From Syntrophaceae bacterium UBA5761 (GTDB lineage: Bacteria > Desulfobacterota > Syntrophia > Syntrophales > UBA4778): a DNA stretch of 12,262 bases. Below are positions 1 through 5,318 of the stretch, one piece after another (the first letter of the stretch is position 1; the number at the start of each line of letters is the position of its first letter). The position numbers were made by a program, and so were the translations under genes. The stretch spans positions 441 to 12,702 of the forward strand of contig DIEZ01000069.1 of assembly GCA_002418885.1 (NCBI GenBank). Reading direction: 5' to 3'. Under the pieces are notes generated by a model. The model made no database searches, had not been told where the DNA came from, and saw only the letters and a list, made by a program, of their open reading frames with translations.

Positions 1-22
1 CCAGGATCAAACTCTCCAGTTT
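1..22 (-). rRNA. rrs: 16S ribosomal RNA, 5' end only (partial)
   Basis: The complement of positions 1-15 reads AGAGTTTGATCCTGG, the near-universal sequence at the start of bacterial 16S rRNA (the 27F primer site). In E. coli this motif begins at base 8 of the mature molecule, so the mature 5' end here should lie near position 22. The rest of the gene lies outside the window to the left. It is read from the two promoters and the boxA placed upstream at 93-252. The exact mature end is inferred by alignment to E. coli numbering. Confidence 0.93.
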
Positions 23-92
23 AATGGATGTTTGTCTCTAACTTTTTAAATTACAAAGGAAAAAGGACCCACAAATCTATTTTCCCGCTATT

Positions 93-108
93 CAATTTTT
101 AAAGAGCT
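93..108 (-). promoter_or_regulatory. rRNA operon boxA antitermination site
   Basis: The minus strand reads AGCTCTTTAAAAATTG, very close to the leader boxA of rRNA operons (E. coli core TGCTCTTTAACA). In that family boxA in the nascent RNA binds NusB/NusE and makes polymerase resist Rho during rRNA synthesis. Its place, between the proximal promoter (132-160) and the 16S start (about 22), is the expected one. I see no clear boxB or boxC partner. Confidence 0.72.
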
Positions 109-131
109 ATTCTTTTCAGAACGAGCTTTAC

Positions 132-160
132 TTTCTACAGGATCGCTAAAAAAATGTCAA
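132..160 (-). promoter_or_regulatory. proximal rRNA promoter (P2) with AT-rich UP element
   Basis: On the minus strand a perfect TTGACA (160 to 155) is followed after 17 bp by TAGAAA (137 to 132). The DNA just upstream of the -35 box (about 161-180) is A/T-rich, as expected for an UP element contacting the alpha subunits of RNA polymerase. It lies about 110 bp upstream of the 16S start. The -10 box is only a partial match to TATAAT, so the assignment rests on the -35 box, the spacing, the UP-like tract and the context. Confidence 0.6.
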
Positions 161-223
161 GCACTTTTTTTATGAAATATGACACCGAAAATCAACGAAC
201 CACCAGGACCTGAAAGGTGAGAC

Positions 224-252
224 TTATTATACCAGATTATTCCGGGTGTCAA
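224..252 (-). promoter_or_regulatory. distal rRNA promoter (P1), extended -10
   Basis: On the minus strand TTGACA (252 to 247) is followed by TGGTATAAT, that is a perfect TATAAT (231 to 226) with an extended -10 TGn. The spacer to TATAAT is only 15 bp; an overlapping TAATAA (229 to 224) would give 17 bp. T-rich DNA lies just upstream (253-276). The site sits directly after the tyrS terminator, so the rRNA operon should be transcribed independently of tyrS. Confidence 0.68.
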
Positions 253-270
253 GGCAAAAAATGAAAACCC

Positions 271-300
271 AAAAAATCAGCAACCGCATCATCGGTTGGC
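271..300 (-). terminator. rho-independent terminator of the tyrS transcript
   Basis: On the minus strand a perfect 6-bp stem CAACCG / CGGTTG (298-293 and 286-281) with a 6-nt loop can extend by two more pairs across a bulged C. It is followed at once by GATTTTTTGGG and further T-rich sequence. It lies about 25 nt after the tyrS stop and just upstream of the distal rRNA promoter, so it insulates the two units. The stem is short, but the T tract is good. Confidence 0.7.
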
Positions 301-322
301 TTATGAAATCCGCCTCTCTGTA

Positions 323-1609
323 TCAGCCTTCTATCTCAACAACAGAATACTTCTTCTTTCCTTTTCTTAAGTATATCTTCGGCTGTCCCGAAAAATCCTT
401 TATTCCTATGAGTTCGTCGAAGGATGTTATTTTTCTGTCGTTGATATATCCTCCTCCCTGGGAAATGAGTCTTCTCGACTCCCCTTGAGAAGCACAGAGG
501 TTGGCCTCAGTGAAGAGTTTGTAAGCAGGTATACCTTTTTCCAATTCCGCCCTGGACTTCACGACCCTGGATATAGCCGAGTCGTCGGTCGTCGACTCCC
601 CGCGAGGTATCGTACTGCCGGGCAAGATCCCCGGCGAAACAGGCTTTGCTTTAAAGACAGATACAGCCGACCGGCGCGCCGAGCGGGCAGCTTCCTCGCC
701 ATGGGCTATTTTCGTGGCCTCATAAGACAGGACCGCCTTCGCCATGTTAAGCTCGGCATCTCGCAATCTTCCCGCCTCCCTTATTTCATCCATCGGCAGA
801 AACGTAAACAACGACAGAAACCTTTCCACGTCCCTGTCGTCGCAGTTCACCCAGTACTGATAATAATCATAAGGAGTAGTGAGGTTCGGGTCAAGCCATA
901 CAGTACCCTTTTCTGTTTTCCCCATTTTCTGCCCGAGAGAAGTTGTGATCAAAGGGAAAGTGATCCCAAAGGCCTCCTTACCGGTCAGGCGCCTGATCAA
1001 GTCGATCCCGGCCACGATGTTTCCCCATTGGTCGTTTCCACCCATCTGGACGGCACAGTCATAGTTCTTGAAAAGATGATAAAAATCGTATGATTGCAAG
1101 AGCATGTAGTTGAATTCGATGAAGTTGAGACCCGCCTCCAGGCGCATACGGTAACTCTCCGCCGCGAGCATGCGGTTAACGCTGAAGTGACGGCCGATGT
1201 CCCGGAGAAACTCGATGTAGTTGAGCTGCGTGAGCCAATCGGCGTTATTCAGCAACAAAGCTCCGTCCGACGCCCCAAAACGGAGAAATCTCGACAGCTG
1301 ACCCTTCAAGGCGGCGGCATTCAGATTTACCTGTTCGTGCGTCAGGACCTGCCTCATTTCCGACTTACCGCTGGGGTCGCCGATGAGAGCCGTACCTCCA
1401 CCGACTAAGGCGATGGGCCGATGACCGGCCTGCTGCATATGGGCGAGGGCCATGATCGGCACAAGGCTTCCCACATGAAGGCTCGACGCTGTCGGGTCGA
1501 AACCGATGTAGCAAGTGACCCGTTCCCTCCCCAGAATATCCCGGACGCCTTTTTCGTCCGTCACCGCCGAAACGAACCCCCTTTCAACAAAAACATCGTA
1601 AACGTTCAA
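323..1609 (-). CDS. tyrS: tyrosyl-tRNA synthetase
   Basis: Cytoplasmic class I aminoacyl-tRNA synthetase that activates tyrosine with ATP and charges tRNA-Tyr. With the start chosen here it has 428 residues. The HIGH-type signature is HVGS at about 45-48, and the second ATP-binding signature is KMGKT at about 228-232 (many bacterial TyrS have KFGKT). The GNDQWGNI block at about 191-198 is typical of TyrS, and an S4-like RNA-binding domain fills the last ~65 residues (LISQGGGYIND). A strong GGAGG at 1619-1615 lies 5 nt before TTG at 1609, giving the N-terminus MNVYDVFVERGF. A GTG at 1621 in the same frame would add four residues but would overlap that ribosome site. It lies 29 nt after ymdB and ends before a hairpin terminator. 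The family call is secure; the exact start is likely but not proven. Confidence 0.95.
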   Translation of the reverse strand: MNVYDVFVERGFVSAVTDEKGVRDILGRERVTCYIGFDPTASSLHVGSLVPIMALAHMQQAGHRPIALVGGGTALIGDPSGKSEMRQVLTHEQVNLNAAALKGQLSRFLRFGASDGALLLNNADWLTQLNYIEFLRDIGRHFSVNRMLAAESYRMRLEAGLNFIEFNYMLLQSYDFYHLFKNYDCAVQMGGNDQWGNIVAGIDLIRRLTGKEAFGITFPLITTSLGQKMGKTEKGTVWLDPNLTTPYDYYQYWVNCDDRDVERFLSLFTFLPMDEIREAGRLRDAELNMAKAVLSYEATKIAHGEEAARSARRSAVSVFKAKPVSPGILPGSTIPRGESTTDDSAISRVVKSRAELEKGIPAYKLFTEANLCASQGESRRLISQGGGYINDRKITSFDELIGIKDFSGQPKIYLRKGKKKYSVVEIEG

Positions 1610-1638
1610 CAGCACCTCCACACAACAATAAATCGAAG

Positions 1639-2451
1639 CTACGACAGATCACCGGACGTCTGCCTTCGGTCTCCAAGCTTCATATCGACACGCTCGATGG
1701 TTCGGCTCCTCCCGGTCTCCTCGTCCACATCGAGAATGACACCTTGAAGGTGAACATCCCGCTTGGCTACATCAAAGCGGGCCGCCATACCTGTGAGGAA
1801 GCTCCCCAGCACCTTTTCCTTTTGGACCCCGATGACAGAATTCAGAGGACCCGTCATCCCGGCATCGGTGATATAGGCCGTACCCTTCGTAAGCACCCTG
1901 TTGTCGGAGGTTTGAACGTGGGTATGCGTGCCGATGACAGCGCTTACCTTACCGTCCAGAAACCAGCCCACAGCCTGTTTCTCCGATGTAGCCTCAGCAT
2001 GGATATCCACAATAATCACTTTTGCCACCGCCCGGATTTTCTCGACTACCGCCTCGGCCGTACGGAAAGGACAATCGATGGGTCGCATGAAAATCCGCCC
2101 CATCAGATTGATCACGCCCACTTTATTGCCCGAACCGTCCGCAACGATGGTGTATCCCCGGCCGGGTACACCGGGAGGATAATTAGCCGGTCTCAGGAGA
2201 TGCGCGTAATCGTCGATAAACCCTTCCGATTCCTTCTTATCCCACACGTGATTGCCCGTAGTCAGGACCTGTACGTTGTTCTCTAAAAGCTCATCCACTA
2301 CTTCCCGGGTGATGCCGAACCCCCCTGCGGCGTTTTCACAGTTCACAATCGTCAGGTCGATTTCATGCCGACCCACGACCACGGGCATCAATTCCCGGAG
2401 CGCCCTCCTACCGGGCTTTCCCACGATGTCACCCACAAAAAGAATTTTCAT
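1639..2451 (-). CDS. ymdB: YmdB-family metallophosphoesterase (TIGR00282 type)
   Basis: A 270-residue protein of the YmdB family of calcineurin-like phosphoesterases; B. subtilis YmdB hydrolyses 2',3'-cyclic nucleotides and affects biofilm and motility decisions. The metal-binding residues are in the expected order: D8 (FVGDIVG), E39-N40 (NCEN), N67-H68 (GNHVWD), H151 (DIHAEATSEK), H176 and H178 (GTHTHVQT). This spacing matches the B. subtilis enzyme almost residue for residue. The ATG at 2451 starts only 5 nt after the rny stop, so the two genes are probably translationally coupled; the ribosome site (around AGAAG) is weak. The rny-ymdB pair is a conserved arrangement and suggests a shared role in RNA turnover or signalling. 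The in vivo substrate here is unknown. Confidence 0.93.
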   Translation of the reverse strand: MKILFVGDIVGKPGRRALRELMPVVVGRHEIDLTIVNCENAAGGFGITREVVDELLENNVQVLTTGNHVWDKKESEGFIDDYAHLLRPANYPPGVPGRGYTIVADGSGNKVGVINLMGRIFMRPIDCPFRTAEAVVEKIRAVAKVIIVDIHAEATSEKQAVGWFLDGKVSAVIGTHTHVQTSDNRVLTKGTAYITDAGMTGPLNSVIGVQKEKVLGSFLTGMAARFDVAKRDVHLQGVILDVDEETGRSRTIERVDMKLGDRRQTSGDLS

Positions 2452-2456
2452 TTCTT

Positions 2457-4013
2457 CTATCTTGCGAACTCCGACACCCTGGTTTCCCTGATCACTGTAA
2501 CCTTGATCTGTCCGGGGTATGTCAGTTCCGACTCTATTTTCTTGGCTATGTCCTTACAGAGAAGCAGGGCGTCATCATCCGACACCTTTTCGCTCTCAAC
2601 GAGGATGCGGATCTCCCGGCCGGCCTGGATGGCATAACTCTTGTCGACGCCCGTAAAGGAGTTGGCTATCTTTTCCAGTTCGTCAAGGCGTTTGACATAG
2701 GTTTCGAGCATCTCGCGACGCGCCCCCGGTCTCGCCGCGGAGAGCGTGTCCGCTGTCTGGACCAAAACCCCCAGCAGGGTGTTGGTCCGCCCATCGTCGT
2801 GGTGGGTCGCGATCGCCTGCACGATTCTTTCATTTTCACCGAAGCGCTTTGCGACGCCTGCGCCGATGGCGGCATGGGTGCCTTCCATCTTGTGGTCGAG
2901 GGCCTTTCCGATGTCGTGCAAGAGGCCCGCCCGCTTAGCCTCCTTCACATTCATCCCCAGTTCCGTAGCCATTATGGCCGTCAGATGGGCCACCTCGATG
3001 GAATGTTGAAGGACGTTCTGGGAAAAGCTGGTGCGGAATTTGAGCTTGCCCAGGATGTTGACCAGCTCAGGATGAAGGTCGTGGACGCCCACATCGAAAG
3101 AAACCCTCTCCCCCGTTTCCCGTATGATGCTTTCGACCTCAACCTTCACCTTCTTGACTATGTCTTCCACCCTGCCGGGATGGATCCTCCCGTCGCTGAT
3201 CAAACGCTCCAGGGCCATCTTGGCAATTTCCCGGCGAACCGGGTCGAAACTGGAAAGAACGACCGCCTCGGGCGTATCATCGATGATCAGGTCTATGCCC
3301 GTAGCCGCCTCGATGGCCCGGATATTCCTTCCTTCCCGTCCGATGATCCTTCCCTTCATCTCCTCATTCGGAAGATTTACAACGGAAACAGAATTTTCCA
3401 CCACAAAATCACCGGCATAACGCTGCATGGCGTAAGCCAGGATCTCACGTGCCTTTTTCTCTCCCTCTCGTTTCGTTTCTTCTTCGATCTTCCGCAAAGT
3501 AGCGATGGCTTCCCGCTTGGCTTCCGCTTCCATAGACCGAATCAGATGGTCCTTTGCCTCCTCCGCGGAGATACCGGCGATCTTTTCGAGAGTTTTCTTC
3601 TGCTCTTCGAGCATCTGGTCCATTTTAGCGTGCTTCTCAGCTATCAGGGCTTCTTTCTGTAGAAGCTCCTTTTCCCGGCTCTCCATGTTGCCTTCCTTCT
3701 GAGCCAGGCTGTCGAGCCTTTTCTCCAGGTTCTCTTCTTTAGAGCGCAACCTCTTTTCCAGGGCTTCTATCTCGGATTTTCTCTCCCGCGTATCTTTTTC
3801 GAACTCCGCCTTTGCCTTGAGAAGATAATCCTTTGCCTGGAGGATCGACTCCTTCTTGATGTTTTCGCTTTCTTTTCTTGCTTCCTCGATTATTCGGGCG
3901 GAAAGGGTTTCCGCAGACTCCAATTGTTTTTGTGAAAGTTTCTTGCGAATAAAATAGCCTATGACAACGCCCACAGCGAGCGATAAGCAGAATAAAACTA
4001 TATCGTAAAACAA
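2457..4013 (-). CDS. rny: ribonuclease Y (membrane-anchored endoribonuclease)
   Basis: RNase Y starts bulk mRNA decay at the inner face of the cytoplasmic membrane. The domain order is complete: a single N-terminal membrane helix (about residues 2-22), a long charged coiled coil rich in K/E/R (about 25-200), a KH RNA-binding domain with the [12 protein letters not shown] signature (about 221-232), and an HD metal-dependent domain with the catalytic His-Asp in LLHDIGKA (H366, D367). I chose the TTG start at 4013 because a perfect AAGGAGGT (4028-4021) lies 7 nt upstream and the protein then begins right at the membrane helix. The 518 residues match B. subtilis RNase Y (about 520). A TTG at 4043 in the same frame would add ten residues but run through the ribosome site. 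The gene follows a 6S RNA and is close-coupled to ymdB. Confidence 0.96.
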   Translation of the reverse strand: MFYDIVLFCLSLAVGVVIGYFIRKKLSQKQLESAETLSARIIEEARKESENIKKESILQAKDYLLKAKAEFEKDTRERKSEIEALEKRLRSKEENLEKRLDSLAQKEGNMESREKELLQKEALIAEKHAKMDQMLEEQKKTLEKIAGISAEEAKDHLIRSMEAEAKREAIATLRKIEEETKREGEKKAREILAYAMQRYAGDFVVENSVSVVNLPNEEMKGRIIGREGRNIRAIEAATGIDLIIDDTPEAVVLSSFDPVRREIAKMALERLISDGRIHPGRVEDIVKKVKVEVESIIRETGERVSFDVGVHDLHPELVNILGKLKFRTSFSQNVLQHSIEVAHLTAIMATELGMNVKEAKRAGLLHDIGKALDHKMEGTHAAIGAGVAKRFGENERIVQAIATHHDDGRTNTLLGVLVQTADTLSAARPGARREMLETYVKRLDELEKIANSFTGVDKSYAIQAGREIRILVESEKVSDDDALLLCKDIAKKIESELTYPGQIKVTVIRETRVSEFAR

Positions 4014-4020
4014 ATTTTCC

Positions 4021-4028
4021 ACCTCCTT
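4021..4028 (-). promoter_or_regulatory. ribosome binding site deciding the TTG start of rny
   Basis: AAGGAGGT on the minus strand is a perfect anti-16S match, 7 nt before TTG at 4013. It sets the start of rny at that TTG rather than at the in-frame TTG at 4043, which lies upstream of the site. Confidence 0.8.
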
Positions 4029-4054
4029 ATGTATACTGGACAAAGGGGTATAAG

Positions 4055-4104
4055 AGCGATTGCCTGGAAGGGGATGATGGAGGGAAAACTTGAAAGCGAT
4101 TGCC
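4055..4104. repeat. pair of 10-bp direct repeats between 6S RNA and rny
   Basis: The minus-strand word GGCAATCGCT occurs exactly at 4064-4055 and again at 4104-4095, 40 bp apart. It lies between the 6S RNA and rny in a stretch with no gene. A weak 5-bp stem (102-106 with 120-124 of the 4000s) is the only other structure here. Two copies on nearly the same DNA face could be an operator, but chance or local duplication is just as possible. Confidence 0.4.
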
Positions 4105-4137
4105 CCCGAATCCTATTAAGGGGCCTTCAGGGGGGAG

Positions 4138-4310
4138 AAAATTAAGTCCCCCGCCTATGCCGTGTTAATAAAACCCTTTGAACCTTCATAAAAGGTGGGC
4201 GCCCTGTTGCGGCTTCAGGCTTTCTGCATCTCCCGGGGAGATTCAGACATGCACACCACGCACAATTAAGGGCCCCCGGGCTTCAATGTGTTGGCTCAAA
4301 GACTCATTTT
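4138..4310 (-). ncRNA. ssrS: 6S RNA (RNA polymerase sigma-70 regulator)
   Basis: 6S RNA imitates an open promoter and sequesters the housekeeping RNA polymerase in stationary phase. Read on the minus strand, the ends pair: AAAATGAGTC (4310-4301) with GACTTAATTTT (4148-4138), with one bulge and a G-U pair. The middle holds a long apical hairpin, TCTG/CAGA then ATCTCC/GGAGAT around 4223-4247. The 3' side has the hairpin ACCTT-TTATG-AAGGT running into GGTTCAAAGGG (4184-4174), then ACACGGCAT. The same blocks in the same order occur in E. coli 6S RNA (GGUUCAAGGG, then GGCAU). Length of about 173 nt and position right after zapA also fit. Ends are uncertain by about 10 nt: a TAAAAT at 4312-4307 could be a -10 box, which would put the 5' end near 4300. 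No good -35 box is seen, so it may instead be processed from the zapA transcript. Confidence 0.85.
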
Positions 4311-4342
4311 AATCACGAGCATCGCAGGGGATACCGTGCCAA

Positions 4343-4621
4343 TTACTGCCTTTCTTCGATGAACTGTATCAGTTTTTCCGACTTGATCTCCAACTCCTTG
4401 TAAAAATCTTCCTTTTCACCCTTCAGCCTTAGATACTCATCGGCGATATTTAAAGCGGCAAGTATGATGATGTTCAATGTCGTCTGATCCGCCGAAGTCT
4501 TTTTAACTTCTTCTATTTTATCGCTCACATACCGCTCTACATCCGCCACGTGATCATCCCGTGCATCGCTCAGTACGGATAGCTCCTGCCCGAGAATCCT
4601 GATGCTGAAGCGCTTTTTCAA
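4343..4621 (-). CDS. zapA: cell division protein ZapA
   Basis: A 92-residue ZapA-family protein. ZapA binds FtsZ and cross-links its filaments, stabilising the Z ring at midcell. The N-terminal part (IRILGQELSVLSD, residues 8-20) is the family's globular head; residues about 30-92 form a long helix suited to coiled-coil dimers and tetramers, including the conserved region TLNIIILAALNIADEYL. The start is TTG at 4621, preceded by GAGGT (4632-4628) at about 6 nt; this site overlaps the TAA of the upstream coiled-coil gene, suggesting coupled translation. The 6S RNA gene lies directly downstream, the same neighbour zapA has in many proteobacteria. Confidence 0.93.
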   Translation of the reverse strand: MKKRFSIRILGQELSVLSDARDDHVADVERYVSDKIEEVKKTSADQTTLNIIILAALNIADEYLRLKGEKEDFYKELEIKSEKLIQFIEERQ

Positions 4622-4625
4622 GGTT

Positions 4626-4868
4626 TTACCTCAGAGGCAATTGCGGCTCACCAATATCATGGAGCATGTCAAGCAGTGAATCCACCTTTGCTCGTATCGC
4701 GTCCCTTTCCTCATTCAATTTTTTTAGAGTGTCCTTCGCTTCTTCTAATTCCCCTTCCTTTTTTTTAAGTAACCCCTCCAGATATTCTTTCTCTTTTTTC
4801 AGTAAAGCATGTTCATCTATCAACCCTTTGATCTTTTCTTCGAGTTGACTGAATTTCACGAGCTCCAC
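4626..4868 (-). CDS. small ZapB-like coiled-coil protein
   Basis: An 80-residue protein that is nearly all charged heptad-like helix (residues about 5-70: repeated L/E/K, for example LEEKIKGLIDEHALLKKEKE). It resembles ZapB and similar short division-associated coiled coils by composition, length and its place immediately before zapA; E. coli ZapB binds ZapA at the Z ring. No catalytic motif, signal peptide or membrane segment is visible. The start taken is GTG at 4868, where no good ribosome site is seen; GTG at 4859, three codons later, has GGAG too close upstream. Coiled-coil sequences attract false matches, so the ZapB role is inferred mainly from position and I give no gene symbol. Confidence 0.75.
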   Translation of the reverse strand: MELVKFSQLEEKIKGLIDEHALLKKEKEYLEGLLKKKEGELEEAKDTLKKLNEERDAIRAKVDSLLDMLHDIGEPQLPLR

Positions 4869-4926
4869 GAAAGCACCGATTTACCTTTCTCTTTGCTCTG
4901 TTTTCAGCTATTAGGATTTGTTAATA

Positions 4927-4955
4927 ACTTATTTCAACCCCCCTAAAAAAGTCAA
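4927..4955 (-). promoter_or_regulatory. possible promoter of the zapB-like/zapA/6S unit
   Basis: The minus strand has TTGACT (4955-4950) and, 17 to 18 bp on, ATAAGT/TAAGTT (around 4932-4926). The -35 box is good and the -10 poor. It is the only sigma-70-like candidate I see upstream of the gene starting at 4868, about 60 nt away, and it is back to back with the trp promoter, whose -35 box is 30 bp away. Confidence 0.4.
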
Positions 4956-4985
4956 GAGCTTTATTTGCGGAGAGAAAAAATCGAG

Positions 4986-5014
4986 TTGACAACTCCGATA
5001 AACCCTGCTATAAG
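4986..5014 (+). promoter_or_regulatory. trp operon promoter
   Basis: A perfect TTGACA (4986-4991), a 17-bp spacer and TATAAG (5009-5014) make a strong sigma-70-type promoter. Transcription should start near 5020-5022, giving a leader of about 300 nt before trpE. I see no palindrome resembling the E. coli TrpR operator in or near it, so the visible control is downstream attenuation. Confidence 0.82.
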
Positions 5015-5124
5015 AGCCGGTAACACATACAGGATGTGGTTCATATCGGTGGGACAAACGGCGTCATGCCGGGCTTGCCTTAGATGCAGGGTTTATTCAG
5101 AGGTAGGTAGGTAAAAAGAACGAT

Positions 5125-5190
5125 ATGCAGTCCAAGACGAGGAACAACTGGTGGTGGCAGATTCCAGGGGAGGGGTTTGTCCACCGCTGA
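5125..5190 (+). CDS. trpL: trp operon leader peptide (three tandem Trp codons)
   Basis: A 21-codon ORF beginning MQSKTRNN and followed at codons 9-11 by TGG TGG TGG (5149-5157), ending in TGA at 5188-5190. Three consecutive Trp codons in a short ORF between the promoter and trpE are the hallmark of ribosome-mediated attenuation: a ribosome short of charged tRNA-Trp stalls there. The stalled ribosome would cover the Trp-codon arm and free the arm TCCAC (5180-5184), which overlaps codons 19-20. The ribosome site is poor: only AAGAA close upstream, with a GGTAGGTAGG run about 13 nt away. No other in-frame start exists before a stop at 5104. The peptide itself is presumably not functional. Confidence 0.85.
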   Translation: MQSKTRNNWWWQIPGEGFVHR

Positions 5191-5212
5191 AATGTAGCAT
5201 TTAACCGACAAC

Positions 5213-5257
5213 GGGCCGTGGAGAACCTCTCGGGACTTCACGGCTCTTTTGTTTTTT
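5213..5257 (+). terminator. trp attenuator, first terminator (arms 3:4)
   Basis: GGGCCGTG (5213-5220) pairs with CACGGCTC (5239-5246) over 8 bp with one G-U pair; GAG/CTC inside the loop can add a little. The T-rich tail TTTTGTTTTTT follows at 5247-5257. The 5' arm and its 3' flank (GTGGA, 5218-5222) can instead pair with TCCAC (5180-5184) at the end of trpL, plus a GC/GC extension past one mismatch. That is the competing antiterminator. It lies 22 nt after the trpL stop, as expected for a classical trp attenuator. Confidence 0.8.
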
Positions 5258-5274
5258 GAGCACAGAAAAACCGG

Positions 5275-5306
5275 GGCCGTGAGCAGAAGCTTCACGGCCT
5301 TTTTTT
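5275..5306 (+). terminator. trp attenuator, second terminator (arms 5:6)
   Basis: GGCCGTGA (5275-5282) pairs perfectly with TCACGGCC (5292-5299); GC/GC can close the inner loop past a bulged T. Seven T residues follow (5300-5306) and run straight into the trpE ribosome site GAGGA (5307-5311). The stem sequence nearly repeats that of the first terminator, so its 5' arm can also pair with the 3' arm of the first (5238-5246 with 5274-5282, 9 bp with one G-U). Confidence 0.82.
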
Positions 5307-5318
5307 GAGGACAGCAAT

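Noticed and set aside
246..488. 80-codon plus-strand frame over the tyrS end and rRNA promoter
   Set aside because: Overlaps the tyrS terminator and P1 and runs antisense to tyrS; no homology features.
2799..3662. Plus-strand open frame of 287 codons opposite rny
   Set aside because: Antisense to the KH and HD domains of rny; no ribosome site or recognisable domain.
4323..4343. TTGGCACG…CCTGC resembling a sigma-54 promoter ahead of the 6S RNA (minus strand)
   Set aside because: The GG and GC elements are separated by 13 bp instead of the strict 10 bp.
5034..5114. 26-codon ORF with one Trp codon in the trp leader
   Set aside because: No ribosome binding site and only one Trp codon; trpL at 5125 is the far better leader peptide. 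It is mentioned only as part of the long leader.
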